A DNA stretch of 64,000 bases from NCBI GenBank assembly GCA_963768075.1, contig CAVYHD010000033.1:248001-312000 (forward strand), read 5' to 3'. Source of the stretch: QHXW01 sp963768075. GTDB lineage: Bacteria; Acidobacteriota; Terriglobia; Bryobacterales; Bryobacteraceae. The translations under genes and the position numbers were made by a program. Shown in pieces: positions 57,188 through 64,000 of this stretch. The notes under the pieces are model-generated. The model had not been told where the DNA came from, searched no databases, and worked only from the letters and a program-made list of their open reading frames with translations. The stretch's first letter is position 1. Each line of letters begins with the position of its first letter.

Positions 57188-58402
57188 GTGAAGAGTTGGC
57201 AAAAAAAAGCAGGTCCCCGCAAAACCGGCGTCGCCCTGCGCTACATGGTTTGGCTGGCTGTCGTTTGCTGGCTGTGCGGTCAGGAAAACTCCACCCGTCT
57301 GCATCAACACAAAGTCACCTCCAAGAGCAGTCCTGCTCCGGAACCGGGTGCGGAGAGCGAACTGATCCCGTCGCTGGTTGAGGGCCTGCATTCGCCGGAA
57401 GACTGGTATCGCAAGAAGCGGCCCGAATTCTTAACCCTATGGACCCATATCGCCGGCAAGATCGAGCCTGACACTCACGACAAGCAATGGTTTGGCGATA
57501 TCCGCAAGGCCGTGATCATTGGACGGCGCGAGCTGGAGAACTATTCGCGGGTGGAAGTCGACTTGCCGATGGAGAAGGACTTCTACCAGCACCACCTCCT
57601 GCTGCTGCCGAAGAATCAGGGCCACGGTCCGTTTCCCGCCGTAATCTGCTGGACCTCCTCCACACCGGATTACACTGCGCCGGAACAATGGTGGGGCGCG
57701 TGGCTGGCCGAACACGGTTATGTGGTGCTGACCAGTTGGTCGTTCATTCGCCACTACCGTGATGACACGACTTACAACACAGGCGCGATTGAGAGGCTCT
57801 ACGAGCGGTTCGGGCACTGGAGCGGACTGGGCAAGATGGTTTACGATGCGCGGCGCGAAGCGGAATACCTGCGCTCGCGAAAGGAAGTGGACGGCCAGCG
57901 CCTGGGTTTCATGGGGTTTTCGCTTGGCGCGAAGGCCGCGGTATACGTGGCCGCGTTTGCACCCGAATTCAAAGCTACGGTCGCGCTCGATCCGCACATC
58001 GCGATCAACGGCGGCACAAACTGGTACGATCCCTGGTACCTGGACTGGCTCCGGCCATTTCCTGATATCCCGACGGCCCAACATACGGTGTTGAGCCTGC
58101 TGAATCCGGATCCGGCGCGTCCCGGATTCGAGCACGACCATCATGAACTGATGGCGCTCACGGCGCCGAGAGCGTTCCTGCTGATCGGAGGCAGCCAGTC
58201 GGAAGACCACGGCGGTGATTCGGACGACCTTGAAAGCTGGGGCTACGTGAATCGCGCGCGGGAAGTGTATCAACTCCTCGGAGTGCCAGACCGCATACAG
58301 TATGTTTCCACCGGCAACGGGCACAAGCCCAACGGCCCGGACGTCGACCCGGCTTGGCGGGCCTTCTTCGAACGCTGGCTGAAACAAACACCGATCCGCT
58401 AG
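57188..58402 (+). CDS. Exported alpha/beta-hydrolase (acetyl xylan esterase / dienelactone hydrolase-like)
   Basis: 404 residues from a GTG at 57188; an internal ATG at 57245 directly precedes the hydrophobic segment MVWLAVVCWLCG and is an alternative start. The fold is seen in HHLLLLPKNQGHGPFPAVIC, the nucleophile elbow LGFMGFSLGAKAAVYVAAFA, the acid-region FLLIGGSQSEDHGGDSDDLE and the His in YVSTGNGHKPNGPDVDPAW. It is likely an exported esterase on carbohydrate or plant-derived esters; the substrate is inferred from family only. It converges on the MFS gene with four overlapping bases and follows the sugar-modifying genes on the same strand. Confidence 0.75.
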   Translation: MKSWQKKAGPRKTGVALRYMVWLAVVCWLCGQENSTRLHQHKVTSKSSPAPEPGAESELIPSLVEGLHSPEDWYRKKRPEFLTLWTHIAGKIEPDTHDKQWFGDIRKAVIIGRRELENYSRVEVDLPMEKDFYQHHLLLLPKNQGHGPFPAVICWTSSTPDYTAPEQWWGAWLAEHGYVVLTSWSFIRHYRDDTTYNTGAIERLYERFGHWSGLGKMVYDARREAEYLRSRKEVDGQRLGFMGFSLGAKAAVYVAAFAPEFKATVALDPHIAINGGTNWYDPWYLDWLRPFPDIPTAQHTVLSLLNPDPARPGFEHDHHELMALTAPRAFLLIGGSQSEDHGGDSDDLESWGYVNRAREVYQLLGVPDRIQYVSTGNGHKPNGPDVDPAWRAFFERWLKQTPIR

Positions 58403-59658
58403 GAAGTCTCCACAGTCCGGGGACGCGGCTTGAAGCCTCCGATTACAATGCCCACGGCGCTGACGGCCGCGCCCACGATGGCCCACGGCGTCAGCAGGGC
58501 GTGATCGATGAGAAAGCCGGCGATGACCGGCGCCACAATCTGCGAAATGGACATGAGGGACTGCGTCAACCCCAGCACGACGCCCTGTTCCTCGCGGCCG
58601 GCTCGTCGCGTGATGAGGCTGGTCAGCGCGGGCCGCAACACGCCAGTGCCGAACGAGGCAATGCTGCTGGCCACGAGCAGGCCTGTCAGATGGTACGTGA
58701 AACCGATGAGCGAAAACCCGACCGTGGCAGCCACGAAGCCCGACGCCACCAGCTTCTCCTCACCGAAACGCTTCACCAGACGGCCGATGAGGCCTCCCTG
58801 GAGTATGATTCCGAGGAAGCCGACATAGGCGAAGATGTAGCCGACCTCTTTCGGGCCGAAGGGATGGCCGTTCCAGGTGTAGCGGCGCTCGGCGAAGAGC
58901 GCGAAACCGGATATGAAGGTCGCGAACGTGAACGTAAAGGTGAAAAACTGCCAGAGTAATCCGGCCAGCACGGGACGCTGGAAGTAAGCGGCATAGGTAC
59001 CCCAGTCGAGCACGCGCAGACGGCGCCCGGCGGGGAGCGGAGGGCCGTCCCGCTTGTCAGCGTCGGGGACGACCGGCGCGGAAGGCAGCAGGAAGTAGGT
59101 TGCCAGGATGCTTGTGGCGGATAGCGCCGCGGCGGCGAATACGGGGTATTGATAGCCGAACGTGGAAAGGAAGCCCGAGATAGCCGGACCGATGAGGAAC
59201 CCGACGCCGAAAGCCACGCCGATCATGCCAAACGATTTGGCGCGTTCCTCCGGCCGCGTGACATCGGAGATGTAAGCTTGCGCGAGCGATAGGTTGCCGG
59301 CGGTGAGACCGTCGATAACTCGCGAAAGAAACACCATCCAAAGCAAGCCGGCGAAACCGGCCCACGCGAGCATCAGAAAACCGATGAACGTGCCCACTTG
59401 GCTGACCAGCAGCAGGGGCCGGCGCCCGACACGGTCGGACATCTGGCCGAGCAGCGGCCCGGCCACAAGCTGGCAGGCCGCGTAGGTCGCGACCAGCAGT
59501 CCGACCACGGTGGGGCTCGCGCCCAATCGTTCGGCGTAGAACGGGAGCAGAGGCAGAATAATCGTCAAGCCCAGAACATCGACCATGACGATCAAAAAGA
59601 TCGGCAGTAGCGGCGACCGTTCCCGCGAGGCGGCTTCCCCTGTGTTCGCCGTGCTCAC
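58399..59658 (-). CDS. MFS exporter, DHA1 (TetA-like) type
   Basis: 419 residues with about 12 membrane segments. The DHA1 motif A is GQMSDRVGRRPLLL after the second helix, and the N-terminus PIFLIVMVDVLGLTIILPLL is typical of drug/H+ antiporters. The motif C-like GVAFGVGFLIGPAISGFL lies in helix 5. It exports small hydrophobic compounds by proton antiport; the substrate is not predictable. Its start overlaps the tpiA stop as ATGA, so it is translated with tpiA. Confidence 0.88.
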   Translation of the reverse strand: MSTANTGEAASRERSPLLPIFLIVMVDVLGLTIILPLLPFYAERLGASPTVVGLLVATYAACQLVAGPLLGQMSDRVGRRPLLLVSQVGTFIGFLMLAWAGFAGLLWMVFLSRVIDGLTAGNLSLAQAYISDVTRPEERAKSFGMIGVAFGVGFLIGPAISGFLSTFGYQYPVFAAAALSATSILATYFLLPSAPVVPDADKRDGPPLPAGRRLRVLDWGTYAAYFQRPVLAGLLWQFFTFTFTFATFISGFALFAERRYTWNGHPFGPKEVGYIFAYVGFLGIILQGGLIGRLVKRFGEEKLVASGFVAATVGFSLIGFTYHLTGLLVASSIASFGTGVLRPALTSLITRRAGREEQGVVLGLTQSLMSISQIVAPVIAGFLIDHALLTPWAIVGAAVSAVGIVIGGFKPRPRTVETS

Positions 59659-60410
59659 GACGGGAAGGTCACGATTTTTGCGAAAGAAGCGGCGTCGAGG
59701 CTCGCACCGCCCACCAGCACGCCATTGATCTCTTCCTGCGCCATCAGACTCTTGACGTTATCCGGCTTCACGCTTCCGCCGTAAAGAATACGAAGGTTCT
59801 GGGCAGCTTCACTACCATAGCGCGTGCGAATCTCGCGCCGGATGATGCGATGCGCGTCCGCGGCGATTTCGGGCGTCGCGGTCTTGCCGGTGCCGATGGC
59901 CCAGACGGGCTCATAAGCGATCACGATCTGGGCAAACTGCCGTGCGTCGAGGCCAGTGATGCCTTTGAGACACTGGTCGCAAAGCACGGCTTCGGTTTTC
60001 CCACCTTCCCGCTGCTCCAAAAGCTCTCCCACGCAAACGATTGGCGAAAGGCCGGCATCGAGCGCAGCTATCGTTTTTTTCAGCACGGTCTCGTCCGTTT
60101 CGCCGAAGAACTTGCGACGCTCACTGTGCCCGATGATCACGTGGGTAGCTCCCGCCGCGCGGATCATCGGTCCGGAGACCTCGCCAGTGAATGCGCCTTC
60201 CTTGGCCCAATAAAGATTTTGGGCGCCGACCTGGATGTTGGCGCCGCCAGTTGCTTCGACGGCAGCGGCGAGATCGGGAAACGGCGGGCAAATCACGATT
60301 TCACAATGCTCGGCCGCGCTGACGAGAGGCCGAAACGTCTCAAAAAAGGCGCGGGTTTCCGCGGGCGTCTTGTACATCTTCCAATTGCCCGCCATTACGG
60401 GTTTGTTCAT
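59655..60410 (-). CDS. tpiA: Triosephosphate isomerase
   Basis: 251 residues, normal length. Lys in MAGNWKMYKTPAETRAFFET, catalytic His in VIIGHSERRKFFGETDETVL, catalytic Glu in VIAYEPVWAIGTGKTATPEI, and the phosphate-gripping LRILYGGSVKPDNVKSLMAQ are all present. It interconverts dihydroxyacetone phosphate and glyceraldehyde 3-phosphate in glycolysis. The usual neighbours pgk and secG are not here; instead an MFS gene is coupled downstream. Confidence 0.97.
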   Translation of the reverse strand: MNKPVMAGNWKMYKTPAETRAFFETFRPLVSAAEHCEIVICPPFPDLAAAVEATGGANIQVGAQNLYWAKEGAFTGEVSGPMIRAAGATHVIIGHSERRKFFGETDETVLKKTIAALDAGLSPIVCVGELLEQREGGKTEAVLCDQCLKGITGLDARQFAQIVIAYEPVWAIGTGKTATPEIAADAHRIIRREIRTRYGSEAAQNLRILYGGSVKPDNVKSLMAQEEINGVLVGGASLDAASFAKIVTFPS

Positions 60411-60495
60411 AGGTTGCGTGTGTGACGCAGTGCCGCGAGTTAGCAGCAGTCACAATTCAGAGGGTAGCAGATGCGAGCCGCGTTCTGAGCGGGAC

Positions 60496-61083
60496 CTAGG
60501 CTGGGTGGTCCGCGCGTTGGACCTGTGGTCGGACCGGGCGCGGGCGCCGGCGGAACGGCTTGCGCGGAGCGACCGTTCGGGAAGCCACCAGCGTGGCAAA
60601 GTCTTTTTCGCTGAGGACGGCGCTGGCGACGTTGGCCTTCGGCTCGGGCGAAAGCTCCAATTGCGCCGATAGAGCTTGGACGCACAGGGCCGGGCCTTCC
60701 TGAATTCCCACGTGGTACTTCTGAAAGAGCCTCACATCCCCGGTGACTACGTAATCTCGCGTCTGCTCGCCGGAGATAATGCCTTGAAAACGAAAAGTGC
60801 GGACGAAGCCGGATTGATCGAAACCGACATACCGAAGCTGCATTGCTTCTTGCGCCTTCTCCTGAGTGCGCGAGGTGTGGTGGCGATCTTCGAACAAATG
60901 GACATTTGCGGCCTTCGGCCAGTGGCCGCTTTGCAGTTCGAAGCTCACCGCCTGACCCACGGTCAGCAACGGAAAGTCGTGCTCCCACACCGCGGACCCC
61001 GCAAAATAAACCGTCTGGCCATTCTCCGCCTGGATAAAGCCGGAGCGGTTGGTGGCACTCAGGTTCTTAATTCTTCCAATCAT
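60496..61083 (-). CDS. Divergent cold-shock-like domain protein with unknown middle domain and Arg/Pro-rich tail
   Basis: 195 residues. The first 65 resemble a cold-shock OB fold: MIGRIKNLSATNRSGFIQAE (RNP1-like), QTVYFAGSAV (RNP2-like), LLTVGQAVSFELQSGHWPKA. The RNA-binding aromatics of RNP1 are partly lost. A middle part (QLRYVGFDQSGFVRTFRFQG, VTGDVRLFQKYHVGIQEGPA) matches nothing I know. The tail APRKPFRRRPRPVRPQVQRA is strongly basic. Nucleic-acid binding is likely, but the role is open. It stands alone between deoB and tpiA on the same strand. Confidence 0.65.
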   Translation of the reverse strand: MIGRIKNLSATNRSGFIQAENGQTVYFAGSAVWEHDFPLLTVGQAVSFELQSGHWPKAANVHLFEDRHHTSRTQEKAQEAMQLRYVGFDQSGFVRTFRFQGIISGEQTRDYVVTGDVRLFQKYHVGIQEGPALCVQALSAQLELSPEPKANVASAVLSEKDFATLVASRTVAPRKPFRRRPRPVRPQVQRADHPA

Positions 61084-61180
61084 TGCGTTTTTGGCGCCTG
61101 ATCTGACCCGAATGCAGGAGAAATATCGCGCAAATTGCCGCGCCGGGTCGTTGGCTGGCTAAGGCTGCAGGGTTCAGGTG

Positions 61181-61198
61181 GTCTGACTTAGTTCAGAC
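61181..61198 (-). repeat. Inverted repeat GTCTGA-N6-TCAGAC between deoB and the cold-shock-like gene
   Basis: A six-base stem with a six-base loop lies in the 196-base gap after deoB. It could form an mRNA hairpin ending deoB transcripts, but there is no T-run on either side. Confidence 0.25.
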
Positions 61199-61279
61199 TA
61201 CCCGATGAGGGGAGCGATAGTGCCCGGCTCATCTACCATGGTCGGACAATTCACTGCTAAAGTCAATTTTTCCTTGGGC

Positions 61280-62441
61280 CTACACGACCAAAGACAGGAA
61301 ACTCGTGCCGCGGCTGATGGCCGTTCCGAAGTTCTCCGCCACGGTTTGCCCAACATCGGAGAGCGTTGACCGCAGACCCAGATCCACCCCGGCGCGCGAG
61401 TTGGGACCATGAACAAGTAACGGAACATACTCGCGGCTGTGGTCGGTAGAGGGCGTGGTGGGATCGCAGCCGTGGTCCGCTGTGAGGATCGCCAGGTCGC
61501 CTCGGCCATTTCTCGAGAAAGCCGGCAGCCAGGCGTCGAACTCCTCGAGCGCGCGAGCGTAACCTTCCACGTCGTTGCGGTGGCCGTACTGCTGGTCGAA
61601 GTCGACCAGATTGACGAAGATCAAGCCGGCTCGCGGTCGAGTCCATGGCTTCGAGCGTTTTGGCCATGCCGTCGTCGTTGTTTTTTGTTTTGACGTGATC
61701 CTGGATGCCGCGGCCGAGGAAGATGTCGAAGATTTTCCCGACGCTAGAGACCTCGACGCCTCGCTCGTCGAGCCGGTCGAGCAGCATGCCCCTGGGTGGC
61801 GGCACGGCGTAATCGTGGCGATTGGGTGTGCGGGTGAATGAGCCGGGCGAGCCAATGAACGGGCGCGCAATCACGCGGCCCACCTCATGCGGCGGGCGCA
61901 GGATCTCGCGCGCCGTTTCGCACATTTTGTACAGCTCCCATAGCGGGATGACTTCTTCATGCGCGGCGATCTGAAAAACGCTGTCGGCGGAGGTGTAGAC
62001 AATGGGCGAGCCGGTGCGCATGTGCTCCGCGCCCAGTTCTTTGATAATTTCCGTGCCGGATGCCGCTTTGTTTCCCAGTGCGCTCCGGCCGATGCGCCGC
62101 TCGAACTCATCCATAATCTCGCGCGGGAAGCCATGCGGATAAAGCGGAAGCGGCTTTTCCAGATGGATCCCCGCCATTTCCCAGTGGCCGGTGGTCGAAT
62201 CTTTTCCCGGCGAGGACAGCGCGCATCGGCCATATGCGCCGGCGGGGAACGCCGCGGGGTCGAGATTTGTGAGGGGCTTGATGTTGGCGAGCCCGAGGCG
62301 GCACAGATTCGGCAGGCGCAGGCGGCGCAGGCGCGCGATGTTGCCGAGCGTGTCACTGCCCACGTCGCCGTAATCGGCGGCGTCCGGCATGGCCCCGATT
62401 CCCAGGCTGTCCAGCACGATCCAGATCACACGGTGGAACAC
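61280..62441 (-). CDS. deoB: Phosphopentomutase, one frameshift
   Basis: About 387 codons from a GTG at 62441. The alkaline-phosphatase-type fold is marked by RVIWIVLDSLGIGAMPDAAD (metal Asp), GKDSTTGHWEMAGIHLEKPL with the phosphothreonine site, NLVDFDQQYGHRNDVEGYAR and AILTADHGCDPTTPSTDHSR. It interconverts ribose 1- and 5-phosphate in nucleoside salvage. An extra C at about 61626-61629 breaks the frame at DSTAS-GLIF; without correction the second half reads as nonsense to 61263, whereas the true stop is at 61280. Confidence 0.93.
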
Positions 62442-62660
62442 AATTCGAGGGTATCACCCGGCACTGCACGCCACCTGGGTCCTATAATCGAGCGCGCTGA
62501 CGTCCGGGCACCTGACATTCCGTCGCCATGTGACAAGTTGTCCAAGGTTGTCACAATAACTTCGGTTAATGCCAAAACCGCCGGCCATTCGCATCTGACT
62601 GAGAAATAACGTACTCAACTTGCCACGCGGATGGCAATCAAAATGTAACCAAAGAGGACC

Positions 62661-63023
62661 ATGAGAGTCCGACTGGTGCTTCAATTGAACCCCCCACCAA
62701 GCCCCCCTTCGGTGGTTGCCGCCGCGGGCGCCACGCCGCGGTCGGAGCACCGCAGTGCCAAGCGACTGCCGGTGGATTACCGGTTCTCGATCTATTCAAA
62801 CGAGCAGGCCGGGCAGCGCTACATTCCCGCCCGCGGTGTCAACATGAGCCGTTCGGGCGCCCTGGTGGAAGCGGAAGAACCCGTGAGTATCGGCAGCATT
62901 GTTGCCGTAAAGATCAACAAGCTCGGTCTGATGGGCAGCGCTTCGGTACGCCACTGCACGATTAAGAGCGGGCGATTCCGTATCGGTCTGCACTTCCCCA
63001 ACCCGCTGACGCAGTCTCAATAA
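62661..63023 (+). CDS. PilZ-domain protein (c-di-GMP receptor type)
   Basis: 120 residues from ATG at 62661, with GAGG a few bases upstream. After a Pro-rich N-terminus the c-di-GMP-binding arginine motif RSAKRLPVDYRFSIY (RxxxR) and the second motif NMSRSGALVEAEEP (NxSxxG) are present, then the barrel end SASVRHCTIKSGRFRIGLHF. It is a single-domain PilZ protein, expected in the cytoplasm, that reports c-di-GMP level to an unknown partner. The 219-base gap before it contains TTGTCACAATAAC, which may belong to a promoter. Confidence 0.8.
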   Translation: MRVRLVLQLNPPPSPPSVVAAAGATPRSEHRSAKRLPVDYRFSIYSNEQAGQRYIPARGVNMSRSGALVEAEEPVSIGSIVAVKINKLGLMGSASVRHCTIKSGRFRIGLHFPNPLTQSQ

Positions 63024-63063
63024 CAGCCCGAAACTTCACCCCGGCGATTCGCGTCAAAGGTTC

Positions 63064-63828
63064 ATGAGGCGCGCGCGCTCACTGGTCCTGGTGTATCTTG
63101 CTGCGCTGTTGCTAATGGCGGCGGAGGGCCTCACGCTGACCATCCCGCCTGTCAGGATGTCGTTGAACATCCAGAATCAGCCGATCGGCGTTACGGTCTC
63201 GGGATTTGTTTCCGGTGTTGCGGCCGCTGGCGATTCAGCGGCATTTCAATTGAGTCTCAAGGCCGATCTCAGCGACTTGCAACAGAACATCACCCCCCTG
63301 CTCAGTTCACAATTGAACCGGTCGGAGAAGTGCGGGGAGCGGCTCACCATTAACCGCGCCACGCTGGTGCCGAACAGCCCGGCCGGCATCCTGACGGCTG
63401 ATCTGCGCTACGAAAAGTGGGCCTGCGCCAAGGTGTTCGGCAAGGAAGTAGTCAAGCGGCTTGTCGCCGGAAACGGGACCGTCACGGTACGGCTCACGCC
63501 AGGGGTGGAGGAGAATCGCACCGTGCGTCTCCAATCGGAAGTCGAGTCGATCCAGGCGGACGGGTCACTGGGGGAGGCGCTCCGTTCGGGATCGTTAGGC
63601 CCGACGTTGCGGGACAAGATCCGGGCAACGCTGACTTCCGCCCTGGATAGAGCCAACCTGCAAGCCACCATTCCCGCCGAACTTCAACCGGTCACTGCCA
63701 TTCGCAGCGCCCGGTTCACGGGCAGCGGCGACCGTTTGTCTCTCGAACTGGCGGGCGACGTGCGAATTTCTGCGCAACAGCTCCGGCTGCTGATCGATCA
63801 CAGACGGGCCAGCACGTCAACCCATTGA
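63064..63828 (+). CDS. Exported protein of unknown function
   Basis: 254 residues with a signal sequence (ARSLVLVYLAALLLMAAEGL). The mature part alternates strand and helix (LNIQNQPIGVTVSGFVSGVA, AAFQLSLKADLSDLQQNITP) with two Cys residues (EKCGERL, KWACAKVF) that may form a disulfide. It is somewhat reminiscent of lipid-binding SMP/DUF4403-like proteins, but this is not firm. It follows the PilZ gene by 40 bases on the same strand. Confidence 0.6.
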   Translation: MRRARSLVLVYLAALLLMAAEGLTLTIPPVRMSLNIQNQPIGVTVSGFVSGVAAAGDSAAFQLSLKADLSDLQQNITPLLSSQLNRSEKCGERLTINRATLVPNSPAGILTADLRYEKWACAKVFGKEVVKRLVAGNGTVTVRLTPGVEENRTVRLQSEVESIQADGSLGEALRSGSLGPTLRDKIRATLTSALDRANLQATIPAELQPVTAIRSARFTGSGDRLSLELAGDVRISAQQLRLLIDHRRASTSTH

Positions 63829-63843
63829 ATCGCGCCGGGCCTG

Positions 63844-64000
63844 CTACGGCAGGGTCTCTTTGGCGATCTTCTGCTTCTGCTCATCGCGGAAGCGATGCAG
63901 TTTCGCGCGAAGCTCCGGACGGCTGTTGGCCAGGATCGCGATGGCCAGCAGCGCCGCATTCTTGCGCCCGCCTTGCCGATGGCGAGCGTGCCCACCGGGA
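63844..64000 (-). CDS. purE: N5-carboxyaminoimidazole ribonucleotide mutase, 3' end, one frameshift
   Basis: The last part of the gene enters from the window end. In two frames it reads VPVGTLAIGKAGAKNAALLA then IAILANSRPELRAKLHRFRD, ending KETLP at TAG 63844. This is the C-terminal block of PurE, which rearranges N5-CAIR to CAIR in purine synthesis. A missing A near 63960-63966 (AAAG read as AAG) explains the change of frame. The rest lies outside the window. Confidence 0.7.
   Translation of the reverse strand, partial: PGGHARHRQGGRKNAALLAIAILANSRPELRAKLHRFRDEQKQKIAKETLP

Noticed and set aside
1..64000. CRISPR arrays, tRNA or rRNA genes, transposases, prophage genes
   Set aside because: No regularly spaced repeats, cloverleaf-like segments in the gaps, or typical mobile-element proteins were seen on reading both strands; a tRNA scan would be decisive.

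Overview
The window is a high-GC bacterial chromosome segment. The gene content points to an Acidobacteriota member of the Bryobacteraceae/Solibacter type. It has an Oar-like TonB-dependent receptor with an N-terminal carboxypeptidase-regulatory domain, a DUF1549/DUF1553 protein next to a DUF1501 protein, a CRTAC1/ASPIC-UnbV protein fused to TPRs, several Tat-exported TIM-barrel and Gfo/Idh proteins, and runs of three HlyD-like adaptors. This is inferred from protein families; there is no rRNA in the window.

Layout. 0-4.2 kb: end of an amidohydrolase gene, a short PaaK-like protein, and a type I modification pair hsdM-hsdS with no hsdR in view. 4.3-7.6 kb: M23 and S9 peptidases, both heavily frameshifted. 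7.7-17.4 kb: hisS-aspS-yebC-ruvC, a small exported protein, a TlpA-like thioredoxin and pyruvate carboxylase, all on the plus strand with several ATGA couplings. 17.6-22.5 kb: a small secreted protein, an S55 (SpoIVB-like) peptidase, a beta-propeller protein and a DUF192 protein. 22.5-25.2 kb, minus strand: scpA-scpB-RsuA-family synthase-CoA-binding protein. 25.4-32.9 kb: an efflux locus of three HlyD adaptors, a MacB-like permease and a TolC-like channel, followed by mutL. 35.4-47.9 kb: CRTAC1-TPR protein, the minus-strand trio PPC-domain protein/DUF1549-DUF1553/DUF1501, and a divergent Oar-like receptor. 48-52.8 kb: TIM-barrel protein, cysS, a PLP trans-sulfuration enzyme, signal peptidase I and DUF2905. 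52.8-58.4 kb: a YagF/YjhG-type sugar-acid dehydratase divergent from Gfo/Idh, TIM-barrel and esterase genes. 58.4-64 kb: MFS exporter, tpiA, a cold-shock-like protein, deoB, a PilZ protein, an exported protein and the 3' end of purE.

The most pervasive feature is the uneven spread of single-base indels. Long stretches are clean (about 8.4-14.3, 18.9-27.4, 37.3-44.7, 47.9-52.9 and 54.8-61.6 kb). Other stretches (about 4.6-8.4, 27.4-30.7, 36.4-37.3, 44.7-47.9 and 53-54.7 kb) change frame every one to three hundred bases while every conserved motif stays legible. Most sites I could resolve are +1 insertions. I read these as consensus errors rather than decayed genes, so I annotate whole reconstructed genes and state where frames break. 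Two in-frame TAG codons and a hidden frame swap inside hisS fit the same cause.

No tRNA, rRNA, CRISPR array, transposase or prophage module was recognised. No stretch longer than 300 bases is left without a gene once the broken genes are reconstructed.
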